Shown piece after piece: positions 25,421-36,510 of a stretch of 64,000 nt of DNA. Origin of the DNA: Cricetomys ansorgei (taxonomy: Eukaryota; Chordata; Mammalia; Rodentia; Nesomyidae). The DNA lies in NCBI GenBank assembly GCA_026225945.1, contig JAMJFZ010000711.1:2689001-2753000 (forward strand), given 5' to 3'. A program made the position numbers and the translations under genes. Under the pieces are notes generated by a model. The model had not been told where the DNA came from. It did not search any database and saw only the letters and a program-made list of their open reading frames with translations. Each line of letters begins with the position of its first letter. Position 1 is the first letter of the stretch.

Positions 25421-25585
25421 GGGCTAGGCATGGTTGACAAATGCTTTGAATTCCAGCACTTGGGAGGCAGAGGAAGGTGGATTTCTGGGTGTTGGAGGTC
25501 GGCCTGATTTACATAGTAAGTTCCAGGCCAGCCCTGTCTACACACACACACACACACACACACACAACCACACACACACAACCAC
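25421..25585 (+). repeat. B1 SINE with (CA)n tail
   Basis: gggctaggcatggttgacaa, cagcacttgggaggcagagg and ccaggccagccctgtctaca. The end has become a CA microsatellite. Confidence 0.85.
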
Positions 25586-26189
25586 TCACTATTCTGGATT
25601 CAGATTGGGATAAGCAGTAGCCATGAGAGTTTTGTTTGCAAGTTTGTTTTTGATTAGTCAGAGGTGGAAAAGCATTTTCCTTTCAGAATTGGAAGCATTT
25701 TAAGTTGCTATTACAGTAGAAATTTCATACAAAGGAAAAATTACCTACATGAATTCAGTGACTGGCTGTATTAAGGAACTGAGGGGAAATACACACAGCA
25801 GAGTTTATACAGTTCCTCTCCCTAGTAATATTCATATAATTTTAGTTTTATATTTGGTCTGTTCTGGTATATAATCTTATCATGAGTTTTTCATTTTTTT
25901 TGTTATACATGAAATACTACCTTGCAGCCTCTGGAGTTACCTTTCTTTCCATGTGATTGTTTCTAAGTCAACCAGAGTTCATAAAGGTTTAGTGAAAACT
26001 TGTTAGATGTCCCTTAACTTGAATTTGAAAATTGTACATTATGGATTTGGGTTTATTTTCAACTTTTTGAGAAGAGCAAATAGCTATAGCGTATCGGTTT
26101 GGTATAGCTTAAGAAACACCATTTTGGGTGGATGGATTCATCCTGCCTCCTCCCTTTCTGCCTTAATACTTTCCCTCTTCCTCTTTTCC

Positions 26190-26310
26190 CTCTACCTGCT
26201 TTTTTGGTTTTTGAACTAGGGTGTCGAACTAGCTCAAACTGGCCTTAATTTCTCTATGTAGCTAGCCTTGTCCTTGTGGCAACCTCTTGCCTGGACTACC
26301 ATGCCCAGCT
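26190..26310 (-). repeat. B1-like SINE, degenerate
   Basis: agctcaaactggccttaatt and ggactaccatgcccagcttt mark a worn antisense copy. Confidence 0.5.
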
Positions 26311-26324
26311 TTCTTAAAGTGTAC

Positions 26325-26450
26325 ATGTGCATCCAGGGTATGCCTATAATTCCCAGTACTTGGGAGGCACACAGGAGGATCCTATCACTGCAAATTGGAG
26401 GCCAGCCTGATGTACATAGGAATGTCAGGTGAGCCCAGGCCAAATAACTA
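26325..26450 (+). repeat. B1-like SINE, sense
   Basis: tcccagtacttgggaggcac and attggaggccagcctgatgt. Confidence 0.7.
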
Positions 26451-26535
26451 GATGTGTCTCCAAAAAGAAATTGTACAAATACATACTAAGATAAGTGCTT
26501 TTATTTAAGAAATGTGGGTAGTGATCATTATATGT

Positions 26536-26935
26536 GTGGCATTGTTCCAGGCCTCTGGGGAAATAGTGGAGAATAAAACAACTCTGTCCATACAAAAACT
26601 AAGAGTTTAGAAACAGACATTAAACAAATTAAGATGAGTTAAGTAGTAACAAGTGCATAGTGGAGTAGGTAATAATAGCATGGAGTTACAGAGGTGCCCT
26701 AAGGTTTTGTTAATACTAATTAATATTCAAAGAAGTTTATCTGATAAAACTGACATTTTAGCAAAGATCTGTAGGAAGAAACTGAGAAAGCAAATACCTG
26801 GGAGAAGAACATCCCCAGTAGAAGGAACAGCAGTTCCAAATATCAGAATTAAACTGTTTGGCATTTGTGAAGAGTTGCAAAGAAAGACATTGGGATAACT
26901 GAAAGAAAAACGTGCAGGGGGAGAGCAGGTCATGG
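26536..26935 (+). mobile_element. Ancient mammalian interspersed repeat, family unresolved
   Basis: The order of phrases (gcattgttccaggcctctgg, aataaaacaactctgtccat, aaactgacattttagcaaag, and gtagaaggaacagcagttcc) follows a very common mammalian repeat (L2-like or similar). I cannot name the family from memory with confidence. Confidence 0.5.
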
Positions 26936-26948
26936 GAGCACAGTAGAT

Positions 26949-27150
26949 ATGTAAGTAGTGTATATGTATATACATTCTATGCTCTGTAAGTCGTGTATGG
27001 CACACACATTCTATGCTCTGTAAGTAGTGTCTGGCACATACATTCTATGCTCTGTAAGTTGTGTATGGCACACACATTCTGTACTCTGTAAGTAGTATAT
27101 GTGCATTCTAAATTCTGTTAAGTAGTGTATATGCACATACATTCTATAAT
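26949..27150. repeat. 34-bp minisatellite, about six copies
   Basis: The tandem unit begins tctgtaagtagtgtatggca and ends cattctatgc. Three central copies are exactly 34 bp and differ at a few sites. The outer copies are 29 and about 33-37 bp and more diverged. Confidence 0.85.
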
Positions 27151-27744
27151 TTGTATAATGTATGTACATGTATATGTAGCTGACAGTGTTTATGCACACC
27201 CACTGCATATGTGTGCACACTGTAGTTGAATGTGAAATGTGTTTTACTGAAAAACTAGGCTTTTTTATTAAACTTTAGCTATTTAGCTCTGATGAGTAAA
27301 GAAATAGAAGCACCTTTTAAGGTGATTAGTAGAACAACATGATTTGGAAGTCAATTCAGTGTAGAAGAAAGTCCTGTAGTATAGAATTATCTTGTACCAG
27401 TTTCAGTGACTTTGGAGGGTACTTTCAGTTTGTGGAAAGGAAATCTTCACTAAAAAGTAATGTTTGAATGATGAACTAGAATGGAACGATTCAGGTATGA
27501 AATAGCAAACTACATTACACCACATTGGAAAGATGTTCTGTTGGAGGGTAAATGCAAGATGAAAGATAGCAGCAAAATACAGTGCCTTGTCCCATGCTGT
27601 AAGTAAGGACAGTATTTAGGTTAGAGAGTGATGGTGTTGCTTTGTAGACATTCTGTGCCAGTAAGAGAATGGTTAACATTGTGGGGTTGGTGAGATTCCA
27701 AATCAGTTATTACCATTCTGATCAGTGTTTCTTACTGTTGACAG

Positions 27745-27872
27745 TCTTTTTTGTTTTCTGAAGAGTCTCACTATGTAGTCTTGACTGGCCTTATATCCAC
27801 TATGCCAAGTGCCTAGTGACAATTCTTCTGCCTCGTTGCTTGGATTACAGCATGTACAACTGGGCCCAGTTC
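27745..27872 (-). repeat. B1-like SINE, degenerate
   Basis: gagtctcactatgtagtctt, cttctgcctcgttgcttgga and a worn head. Confidence 0.55.
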
Positions 27873-28175
27873 ATTGTTGCTAGTCTTAGTTGTGTGGGGG
27901 AGTACTGGTTGTGCATTGCAGAATAGCTCATCTTCCTCTTTGATATTAATGCTAGCAACATTCCTCAGGGATTGTGGTAACCCCTTCCAATTTCAGGTTG
28001 AGGATTCAGAGTCTCCATGCTGAGATAAAAAGGGGCAGGCTCTTTGGAGGATTAGATTAGGAGGTGGGATGAGAAAGCTTTAGGTACTGATGTGTAGAAT
28101 GAGTCTCTGTTCACAGATGCAAAGAGAAGAGCACCTTTGGGCAGTTTGATGGCAGGTTCAACTTTGGAAATAGAA

Positions 28176-28512
28176 AGGTTACAGAGGAGTTGGGGAAATG
28201 TCTCAGTTGGTAAAGTGATACTTTACAAATATGTTCCCCAGCACTCATGTAAACTGCTGGACGCAGAGTTGGGTACCTTTTGCCCCAACACTGGGGGACG
28301 CAGAGGCAGGACCATTTCAAGAACTTGCTTATCAGCCAGTCTAGCTGAAACATGCTCCGTAGATACTCTGTCTCAAAAAGTGTGGAGAACCATAGATGCA
28401 ACAGACATTGATCTCTGGCCTGTGTGCCAGCCCATACATGTGTACATTGTACATGCTTGCCCACATCTACATGAACATGTACATAAATCACATGCAAGAC
28501 CAAACAAAAAAT
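28176..28512 (+). repeat. Composite SINE (B4-like: B2-type head, B1-type middle)
   Basis: gttggggaaatgtctcagtt is tRNA-like. It is followed by cactgggggacgcagaggca and gatactctgtctcaaaaagt (B1-like), then gatctctggcctgtgtgcca and an ACAT-rich tail. Two antiparallel open frames of 130-140 codons across it are by-products. Confidence 0.7.
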
Positions 28513-28644
28513 TAATGATTTTTTTTTTGAGGTGGTGGTTACTATATTTCAGAACTTAAGCAGTTTCTCAAGATAGCTTCTGGAAAGTTATAGAAGAATC
28601 TAGGGATATAAAGATAAATGGGAGGAAAAGGGATTAGAAGTTTA

Positions 28645-28790
28645 GTTTCTTTTTTCTTTTTCTTTTCTTTTTTCTTTTTTTTGAGACAGGATTTCTCTGC
28701 TGTAACTCTGGCTATCCTGGAACTCACAGAGATCCACCTGCCTCTGCCTTCTGAGTGCTGGGATTAAAGGTGTGTGCCACTGCTGCCAGC
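28645..28790 (-). repeat. B1 SINE with internal deletion
   Basis: Antisense B1: gagacaggatttctctgctg, taactctggctatcctggaa, then directly ctcacagagatccacctgcc. About 30 bases (the gtagaccaggctggcctc block) are missing. Confidence 0.9.
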
Positions 28791-28829
28791 TAGAAGTTTA
28801 GTATTTTGAGACTAAGAATCAGGTCAGAC

Positions 28830-28945
28830 CAGAGTAAGGCATCATAGCACATGCTTATGATCCCAGTACATGGGAGGCCAAGGAGGAGGATCATGTGTCA
28901 GAGGCAGCCTGGCTATATATGGAGACCTGTTCTTTAAACAAAGAA
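28830..28945 (+). repeat. B1-like SINE, sense
   Basis: gcacatgcttatgatcccag, tacatgggaggccaaggagg and gcagcctggctatatatgga. Confidence 0.7.
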
Positions 28946-29448
28946 GCAAACAGTCTTAGGTGGGCTTTGGCCTCAACTGATTGTATTTAATATAAAGCAA
29001 GCATTAATCATTCAGTGCTGTAGAACAGGAATAAAGTAGAATGAAGATTCTGAGATGGCAGATTGGATTCCTTCCCTTTTTAAACTCTCAGAAGCTGGAC
29101 CTTACACATCCAAGTTGAATTTACTGTTTTATTTCTGTTGCTATTGATCTGAGTAGTGAAAGCTCTTGTCATTCTGTTCTGTAGGCCTTCTGTTCCATTG
29201 TCTGGTGTTTGTTCTTCAAGCAGTATTGGCTTGGATAGCTGTTTGTCTAAATTAAGTTGTTTAGCAAATGTTACTCTGTATAATTCGATCTACTAAAGCA
29301 AGCATTTTAAAGAATTGTAAGCAAATAACAATTCTTAGTTACATTGTCATTTCTTGCAAGCAGTCAAGGCCAAGTTAGGTCATCAAAATTCATGTTTAGT
29401 CATTTTCAACTAAACTGTAAAAGTGAAAAAATTACTACTCAGTCCTTA

Positions 29449-29550
29449 TGACTATAACTATATATAGTTATATATATATCATTATAACTATAGTTTTATA
29501 TATATCATTATAACTATAGTTGTATATACATATAACTATATGATAGTTAT
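29449..29550. repeat. AT-rich tandem and inverted repeat
   Basis: atcattataactatagtt occurs twice in tandem about 29 bp apart. Each copy contains the palindrome aactatagtt, and inverted partners (actataactatatatagtt) lie to the left. Confidence 0.75.
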
Positions 29551-29810
29551 AGCTGACATTTTTACATCATATTTGATACACATTTTTAGAAGTAAAACAA
29601 GTCATGTTTGGGTCTTTCTATTCTTTAGATTGGATTGTAGTTTGGATTTCCTATATTGAATTGGCCACTAAAATTTTAAGTTTTAAAATTGTAGATAAAT
29701 TTTGAGGTCCAATAAGAATTTTAGTTTTTCCAGTTTAGGTAACCAAACAGTTGTGCTAGACTGTTTTATAATAATGTTTTTGAGTTTGAAATAAATCAAA
29801 TTGGAACTTA

Positions 29811-29956
29811 GGCCGGGCATGGTGGTGACACGTCTTTTTCTCAGCACTTAGGCAGGTAAATTCTCTGCTTTGGAGGCCAATTTGGTCTATGTAGTGAATT
29901 CCAGGACAGCCAGGGCTACATAGAGAGACCCTGCAAAAACAAACAACAAACAAACA
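29811..29956 (+). repeat. B1 SINE
   Basis: ggccgggcatggtggtgaca head, gaattccaggacagccaggg, and an AAAC-repeat tail. Confidence 0.9.
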
Positions 29957-30269
29957 GAGGTCCTGCGTCATAGATAAATAAATAAATGGGATTGTAGCTT
30001 AGATATATCTTTAGTAGTATTAATCATTTTTAATTTAGAAAACTTGGATCTGTTTTTAGTTTTGTCAGAATTAGCTATCTGATAAGAATGGCCGTCTGAG
30101 TTAACTCACTAAGATTAAGGGGGACAAGAATGAGCCATGGTTTACATAAACAATCTAAGATTTCCCATCACTGACATGTCTTTGTTTCTTTCTTGTTAGT
30201 GCAAACAGCCCTATAGAACCAGACGCTCAGCCTTCTTCCTGCTCAAGCTTCTATCAATGTGATTGATTG

Positions 30270-30469
30270 ATTTTCTTCCTTCCTCCCCCTCCCTCCTTTC
30301 CTTCTTTCTTTTCTTTTCTCGTTCTCTCTCCCTCCCTCCCTCCCTTTTTCTTTCTCTTTCCTTTCTTTCTTTTCCTCTCTTTCCCTCCCTCCCCCCTCCC
30401 TTCCCCCTCTCTCTTTCCCTCCCTCTTTCTTTCTTTTCTTTCTTTCTTTTCTTTTTCTTTCTTTCTTTT

Positions 30470-30529
<60 letters not shown>

Positions 30530-30581
30530 TCCTTTCTCTCTCTTCCTTCCTTCCTTCCTTCCTTCCTTCCTTTCTTCTTTT

Positions 30582-30632
<51 letters not shown>

Positions 30633-30710
30633 CTCTTTCTCTCTTTTTTTCTCTCTTTCCTTTCTCTCTTTCTCCTCCTCCCCCCACCTCCCTTCCTTCC
30701 TTCCTTTCTA
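30270..30710. repeat. Long polypyrimidine (CTTT/CCTT/CT) microsatellite
   Basis: About 440 bp of almost pure C/T on the + strand: CCCT and CT blocks, a long CTTT array (about 30470-30530), a CCTT array (30544-30572) and a second CTTT array (30585-30630). Its open frames (about 150 codons of Ser/Phe/Leu or Lys/Arg/Glu) are by-products of the array. Confidence 0.95.
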
Positions 30711-30934
30711 GAAAAACCTACAGGATGAATTAGCCAGCATTGTAACCTTGGAAGTTATAGGGAGTAAGATAGTTGTAACTCCTCAGGATTCTGAAGCAAT
30801 TCCTCTTTTGAGATCATAAGGCACTTGAGGGTGAATTACACCTAAAGGGGCAGGATTAATTTTTTGATGCTGATTTATTATATACAACTAAATAACCATT
30901 AGTCTCATTTACTCTCCCCGAAGAGGTTTTTTTT

Positions 30935-31103
30935 AATTAGTTACATTTATTTATTAGTAATTATATAGTGTATGTGGGCAAGTGTGTGTGTGTGCGTGTG
31001 TGTGTGTTTATAGGTCCCTTACACCCCGAGTCCTGGGTATTGTATTTGGGTTATCAGGCTTGGCAGCAGGCACCTTTATCAGTTGAGCCATTTTAGCAGC
31101 CCT
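30935..31103 (-). repeat. B3 SINE with TG run
   Basis: A TG-rich tail, then gggttatcaggcttggcagc, acctttatcagttgagccat and tttagcagccct. It ends about 140 bp before exon 2. Confidence 0.8.
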
Positions 31104-31239
31104 CATGAAACAGTTTAACTTTGTCCAAGCTGTTGTCTACTTTGTTAGATTTCTTTTTTTACTTGTTATATGAAATTTGGCACTAGAAGTAAATTAAAAC
31201 CAGAGAATAAATTAACCTTTTTTTTTCTTTTAATTTCAG

Positions 31240-31382
31240 ACTTAATTCAGTGTACAAATGAGATGAATGTGAACATCCCACAGTTGGCAGACAGTTTATT
31301 TGAAAGAACTACTAACAGTAGTTGGGTGGTGGTCTTCAAATCACTCATTACAACTCATCATTTGATGGTGTATGGAAATGAG
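31240..31382 (+). CDS. Picalm: Picalm exon 2, residues 44-91 (ANTH domain)
   Basis: The 143-bp exon starts two bases into the Tyr44 codon and ends on the full Glu91 codon (phase 1 in, phase 0 out). The translation carries CTNEMNVNIPQLADSLFER and then TNSSWVVVFKSLITTHHLMV, the second and third helices of the ANTH superhelix. This is the hallmark N-terminal block of the AP180/CALM family. The acceptor is a long T-rich tract ending in cag, and the donor is gag|gtaagg. The PIP2-contacting lysines and histidine (K28, K38, K40, H41 in human) lie just upstream in exon 1, so this exon supplies scaffold rather than the lipid site itself. The paralogue Snap91 (AP180) is excluded by the residues and by the perfect fit of every following exon to PICALM. 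Confidence 0.97.
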
Positions 31383-31429
31383 GTAAGGACAAAAAAAGTG
31401 TTTTATTTATTATTGTATTGGGTAGGAGG

Positions 31430-31508
31430 TTGGATTTTAGGGGACAAACTCAACTCATCAGGTTTGCAGGACAAGCACCTTTACGTGCTGAGACATCTTG
31501 CCAGCCCA
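31430..31508 (-). repeat. B3-like fragment
   Basis: aagcacctttacgtgctgag and acatcttgccagccca, about 50 bp after the exon 2 donor. Confidence 0.65.
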
Positions 31509-33522
31509 GGAAAAACTTTGACGAACAAGTATATGGATATAATTACTGATTATTTAACTTGCTTCTCCCATTGAAACTTCGATGATATCTCCTGCAGCAA
31601 AATATAGATTTTAAAAGGCAAGTTGCATGGCCAAAAATAAAAATCCTAGATTCTGCAAATTGAAGAGAAATGGTAAATAAACTACAAAGTAGAACGTAAG
31701 TCAGAGCACACAGCAAAGATAATTCTAAGCATTAGGTCCCATAAGCAGCACTGGTCTTTCCAGTCTTCATTTATAAACTATATGTCTATGTCTGCATTTT
31801 TGTAAATGTATTTTTTATTATAGCCCTTGAGTTGCTCTCTGATTGCATGTGGTTGTCTTTGGAAATACTTTGCCTAGGTGAGTGTTATGCTGTTGAGTAC
31901 TAAAGTGACATTTTGCTGAGAGGGACTGATAAAGAATGTCTTCATCATAGAGAGGGGTGCCTGGTGCTTTGCTGCTCAGAAGGGTAAGAAGGGTAAGACC
32001 AGTAAGACCTACAAGCTTGTGTGGATTTTCTTTCTGGAAAGAGTCAGTTTGTTTTGCATGATACTGTAGCAGTCACTGGTTCTTAAAATTCAGTGGGTTT
32101 TTCAGCTACTGTACTTACTTGTAAAGTTGTTTAATGAAGCGATTGTGGAATAATTGAGTGAAACTAGATAAATCTATATTTAGTAATTTGGAGAGAGAAG
32201 ATGCAGCCCAAGATGCCTCTTATGGAGATGAGAAAGAAGGCTTTCTTGTCGTAGCACCATAGTTTTCTGACATCTGTCATTTTACTTAATATTTTAGGCA
32301 TTTCAGTCAGGAGAAACTCGTCTTTTACAAATATTAATGCAGCATTACTATAATTCAGAACTAAAGTAGAATTTTCCTACAGTTGTATCATTTCCAACAA
32401 ATCTTAACTCCTGGCACAATTTGGTGTCCCCTCTGGTTCTTGTCTGAAAGTATCTGGTGTTCTGTTTTGTTTTGTTTTGGGGTAGTAATAATTATACTTT
32501 GGATATATTACTGTATTTGGCTTGTTTGTGTGTTCTGCCTATTATAAATATCACCGTGTATTGTTTATCACCGTCAAATAGGTTTGCATTCCAGGTGTCT
32601 TAATTGTAACTTTACTGGAAATTTAGCTTTCAGATTATTCATATCATAGCAGCACATGAGATTGTTTAATGCTTTTCAGTTTTTAAAAATGGTTTTTACA
32701 TGTGCTGCCTAAAATGTGTACTAGTCAATCATGCAGCAACTGTTAAGGACATGTGCTGCACTATCACTTCTAAACTCATTTCCAGTTGAAGTGGTTGGGT
32801 ATGCTAGCTTAAATGTAACTCAAAACATTTTGGCCTCAATTATAATAATAGTTTCTACTTTTATCACAAGTGTGTTTGCTTATGGATACTCCTCCTGAAA
32901 AATTTTAGGAGCCACAAATAAAACCAACTATAATGCCAGGCAAAGTATCAGTGGTAGTTGTCAGATGTTGTAAATGAAGCAATCATTGCAGACCAATGTT
33001 GTTGATAAAGGCATAATAGAAAGTTGACTGCAGTTTGTATCAGTTGGCCAACAGATAGGAGAAAGATAGCATTTCAGTGTGCTTTGTAGATAAACTCTTG
33101 TTTACTTTCCTTAAAGCAGCTAAGATAAGTGTCTTGCTTTGCGCCACCCCCCTTTCTTTTTCTTTCTGAACTCAGGTTTATCCACCAGCAACTCTGTAGC
33201 CTGTGGGAAGGTGTATGTAGGGTGCTCTGGTGATGTGAATACCATAGAATGGTAGCTCTTAACAGGGAAGGAAATAATGTTTCACCCTCAGAGAATATTT
33301 GTTTATAACTAGAAGAGATCTACTATTATCTGGTAGGGGTAGAGGTCATGGCTATTCCTTATAATATGTAGGACAGAAATCAGAAACCAAGGAATGATAT
33401 GTCCCAACTGTCACTAGTGCTAAGGTAGAAAAACCTGAACACAGAAAAATCTCTAAAAGTTGATTCTGTGTCATCGGGTCTTGAGATGAGATAGGTAGTT
33501 ACTCCTATCCTGTTTTTTACAT

Positions 33523-33640
33523 AATAGTTGAGTGACTTGAACCAGTCACTTCTGCCTGCTTTAGTTTCTTGTAACTAATATGATAATAACAGCTATTATG
33601 ATTTCATAATGAATAAGTAGAATTAATAAAGGCTTCATAT
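33523..33640 (+). repeat. MIR SINE, worn
   Basis: gagtgacttgaaccagtcac, ttctgcctgctttagtttct and aataataacagctatt-like text follow the MIR core order. Confidence 0.65.
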
Positions 33641-33719
33641 GGTATTCTACTCATGACTTTCTTTTGTCCTAGAAATTTTTATGTGATCTCAGGTATACGA
33701 GTATATAAAATATGTGTGC

Positions 33720-33895
33720 AGGGTCTGGAGGAATGGCTCAGTAGGTTAAGGCACTTGCTACTAAGCTTGGCACCTGAGTTGTATCCCCAGATTTCACATT
33801 GTAAGAGGAGAGAATGACTGCACATAGTTGTCTCTGACTCCTACAAGTGGACTGCTATGAGTGCACGTACAAAATATAAAAAATGAAAAAAGAAA
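33720..33895 (+). repeat. B3 SINE
   Basis: ggtctggaggaatggctcag, ggcacttgctactaagcttg and an AAAAT tail. Confidence 0.8.
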
Positions 33896-33904
33896 GGTAT
33901 ACAA

Positions 33905-33960
33905 ATCATTTATAATAATATATAATATATTATTATATATAATAATATAATAATAAATCA
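33905..33960. repeat. AT-rich low-complexity repeat
   Basis: TAATAATATA-type repeats directly after the B3 tail, probably grown from that tail. Confidence 0.8.
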
Positions 33961-34082
33961 TAAAGAAATGTATAGTAAACATTTTTTAATGAAAGCAGTT
34001 TTATCATTTTTTAAGAATAAACAAGTTTGCATATTAATGGAGTAGATATGCTTGTGTATTTTTATAGAAAATTAAGACTTAG

Positions 34083-34258
34083 GGCCAGTAAGATAACTTA
34101 GCGGGTGAAAGTGTCAGGCCTGACAACCTGAGTCGGCACTTAGTGGCAGGAAAGAACCTACTCCTGCGAGCTTTCTTCCACTAACCCTGCAGCACTCGTA
34201 TCCACCTCCCCACTCACACTCATGTCTTGCACACACAATAAATATGGGAAAGAAAAAT
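34083..34258 (+). repeat. B3 SINE
   Basis: gggccagtaagataacttag, cctgacaacctgagtcggca and an AAGAAAAA tail. Confidence 0.78.
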
Positions 34259-34487
34259 TTGAAAAACAATTGCCTTGGATAAGTAAATTGCAGGATGTAG
34301 CACATCATCAGAGTTTCTTACAGTTGATTGATACATTGATTTTACAGTCATCAATGTTGAGGAAGCCACTTCTCATACATTACACTTCTCATTATACATT
34401 CTACAAAATGGCAGAAGTATGCTTAGGGATGTTTCAAACTGTTGGAAAGTTTTTGCTAATTTCGAGCCAAATTTTAAGTCATCTAAA

Positions 34488-34662
34488 AATATTTATTTCT
34501 GTGTGTGTGCATGTGCACAGACATACCACCACACACATATGGAGGTCAGGGGACAATTTCAGAGAGTAATTTGTCTCCTTACACTGTAGGCTCTGAGGAT
34601 TGGATTCAGGTAATGTGATTTGATGGCAGACACCTACTTGCTGAGTTATTTCACTGGCTGTT
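34488..34662 (-). repeat. B3 SINE
   Basis: atatggaggtcaggggacaa, ctgaggattggattcaggta and acctacttgctgagttattt. Confidence 0.82.
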
Positions 34663-34706
34663 AATGATTTTTTGTTTAACGAAACTCAAGTTAAAAACTC
34701 AAACAA

Positions 34707-34877
34707 GGGCTTGGTGGTTGATGGTACACATCTTTAATCCCAGCACTCGGGAAGCAGAGGCAGAGAGGCAGGTAGATCTCCGTGAGTTCAAGGCCAGCCT
34801 GGTCTACAGAGTGAGTTCCAGGACAGCCAGAGTTACAACAGAGAAACCCTGTCTCGAAAAACAAAAACAAAAAAAAC
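34707..34877 (+). repeat. B1 SINE, young-looking
   Basis: Near-intact sense B1 with tctttaatcccagcactcgg, aaggccagcctggtctacag, then the variant gccagagttacaacagagaa and an AAAAAC tail. Confidence 0.95.
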
Positions 34878-36379
34878 TCTAACAAAAATCTTAAAAATCA
34901 AACATTCTAACAGTGTCATTCAAAAATATACCCATGTGATATATGCTAAGGAATGACAGAAAATATTAAGAGTTTTTTCCTAATTATATAGTGTTTGTAT
35001 AAGATCAGAAAGCTTTGTTGTGTAGGTAAAGTCACTGACATTCGTGACACTGTAATCATTCAGGCAGTATTAGTTGGTGTTGGTGGTGTGCTGGCATGCA
35101 CAGAGCAGAGTGTGTGTTATGTGTTCATAAACAAGGTGTAACACAGGTGAGTGTTTCCAGAAACATTGGATTTACTATGATTTTTATTTTGAATTAATTT
35201 TGTTTTTTTCACATTCAGAAACCTCTTACTGTTGCCAGAATTTTCACAACTATGTTCAGTTCTATTATCTATTACCTATTATCCACAATTTAAGAAACCA
35301 TACACTATAGCATGATAAATTGTTGACGACTAATAGATGACAATGTAGAAAAATTTGTAAGTAAAATTCCAAAAAAAGGAAATGCAGTACTTTTAAGCAT
35401 TTTATTATGAAAAACTGCAAACATACTGAATTAGAGAGACTAGTGTACTAAATGCTTATTTTACCATCAATCAACTTCAACATTACTAATATTTTGGTAT
35501 TTTTGACATAGTACTTTTAGGATGGTGCATTCTGAACTACCCCAGAAGAGAAACTCTGAAGCCTTACTATCTGTCATATTGGTGGCATGATGCAAGTTGC
35601 TTTTAGAGACATAAATAAAAACTTGATTAAAGCCATGTTTTGTAGTCAAATTTTTTGATGACTTTAGAAAAAATCTAAGAATATCTAGTTAATCATTCTT
35701 AAAGACTTGGATGAAATGACTTGATACACTAAAATACATGTTACTACAGTATGAAGGATAGGAAAATTACCATGAAAACCTATAAAAATAGCACCAATAA
35801 TGTTATGATATCTTTATGTTTTGAAACAGGCTGTTTCAGGATGAGAATGAAACATAAGTCTGATTTATAAGTTGCTTTTCAAAATCCTTGCTTGTCAATT
35901 TGAAGTGATCTCATATGAACAAGGTTGAATAGTTGGTAGTAAGCTACTACATGTATTAAAAACATGGGGAAGGGAAAAGAGAACCCCAAGAAGTGAAATG
36001 GAAGGCATTTCCTTCTGTGGGGCTGGAGTTGTATAGAAAAGCAAGTTAGGGCAACTTTTGTCTATTGTCACTTTGGAGAACCTTTTGAGGATGTTTTGAA
36101 AAGATGTATTTTTATGTAGATGCTAGTCTAATAGTCCAGCCTAAAATATATCCTGACAGTGATTTGCATGTGGATACCAAGATGTCAGTGCACTACTGTT
36201 AATAGAGAATTTGGGGAAGGACCAAATATCTATAAATGAATATTCAGTTGTTGGAATACTAGACTATTTACAGTGGATGTAGTAGTGGATCATTTTATGG
36301 GAAAGTTAAGCACCTTGAAAAAGAAAGAGTAAGTATTGTATGATATTTCTGTAAATTAATTCTTAGAAGTGTTTTGCTT

Positions 36380-36510
36380 GTTTGTTTGAAACAAAGTCTT
36401 GTTGTGCATTCCTGGCCTGTCTACAACTCACTTTATAGCCTAGACTATCCTCGAACTTGTGCCCGTGTCCTGACTGTCATAATTGCAAATGCATTCCACC
36501 ATACCTGATT
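36380..36510 (-). repeat. B1-like SINE, degenerate
   Basis: gtttgtttgaaacaaagtct, ctttatagcctagactatcc and tgcattccaccatacctg. Confidence 0.7.

Larger units (their letters stand above)
1..31239 (+). other. Picalm: Picalm intron 1 (3' part)
   Basis: No exon, CpG-rich promoter or other gene was recognised in these 31 kb. The stretch holds rodent SINEs on both strands, two large old LINE-1 remnants (2640-4040, 6440-7940), a rodent L1 fragment (19885-20275), one MaLR LTR, one hAT fossil, several microsatellites and a 34-bp minisatellite. Repeat-poor blocks where I see nothing specific include 1-1190, 4800-5780, 9900-11300, 18000-19000, 20400-21660, 22230-22850, 24000-24800 and 28990-29440. It ends at the exon 2 acceptor AG at 31238-31239. 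Confidence 0.9.

Noticed and set aside
28111..28559. Antiparallel open frames of 130 and 140 codons
   Set aside because: Both lie across a B4-like composite SINE, and neither has a family resemblance or splice signals.
30211..30733. Three overlapping open frames of 153-158 codons, two on the + strand and one on the - strand
   Set aside because: They are by-products of the CTTT/CCTT microsatellite: only Ser/Phe/Leu/Pro on one strand and Lys/Arg/Glu/Gly on the other.
1..31239. Search for Picalm exon 1 and its promoter
   Set aside because: No sequence for the N-terminal MSGQSLTDR segment and no CpG island is present, so the window begins downstream of exon 1.
31240..31382. Paralogue Snap91 (AP180) as the identity of the gene
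   Set aside because: The residues and the tail motifs of exons 10-13 (EREKQAALEEEQARLKALK, DIFSTP, DPFSAT, LNPF) are those of PICALM.
34222..34569. 115-codon open frame in intron 2
   Set aside because: Its start lies in the tail of one B3 and its end in the next, with intron between.
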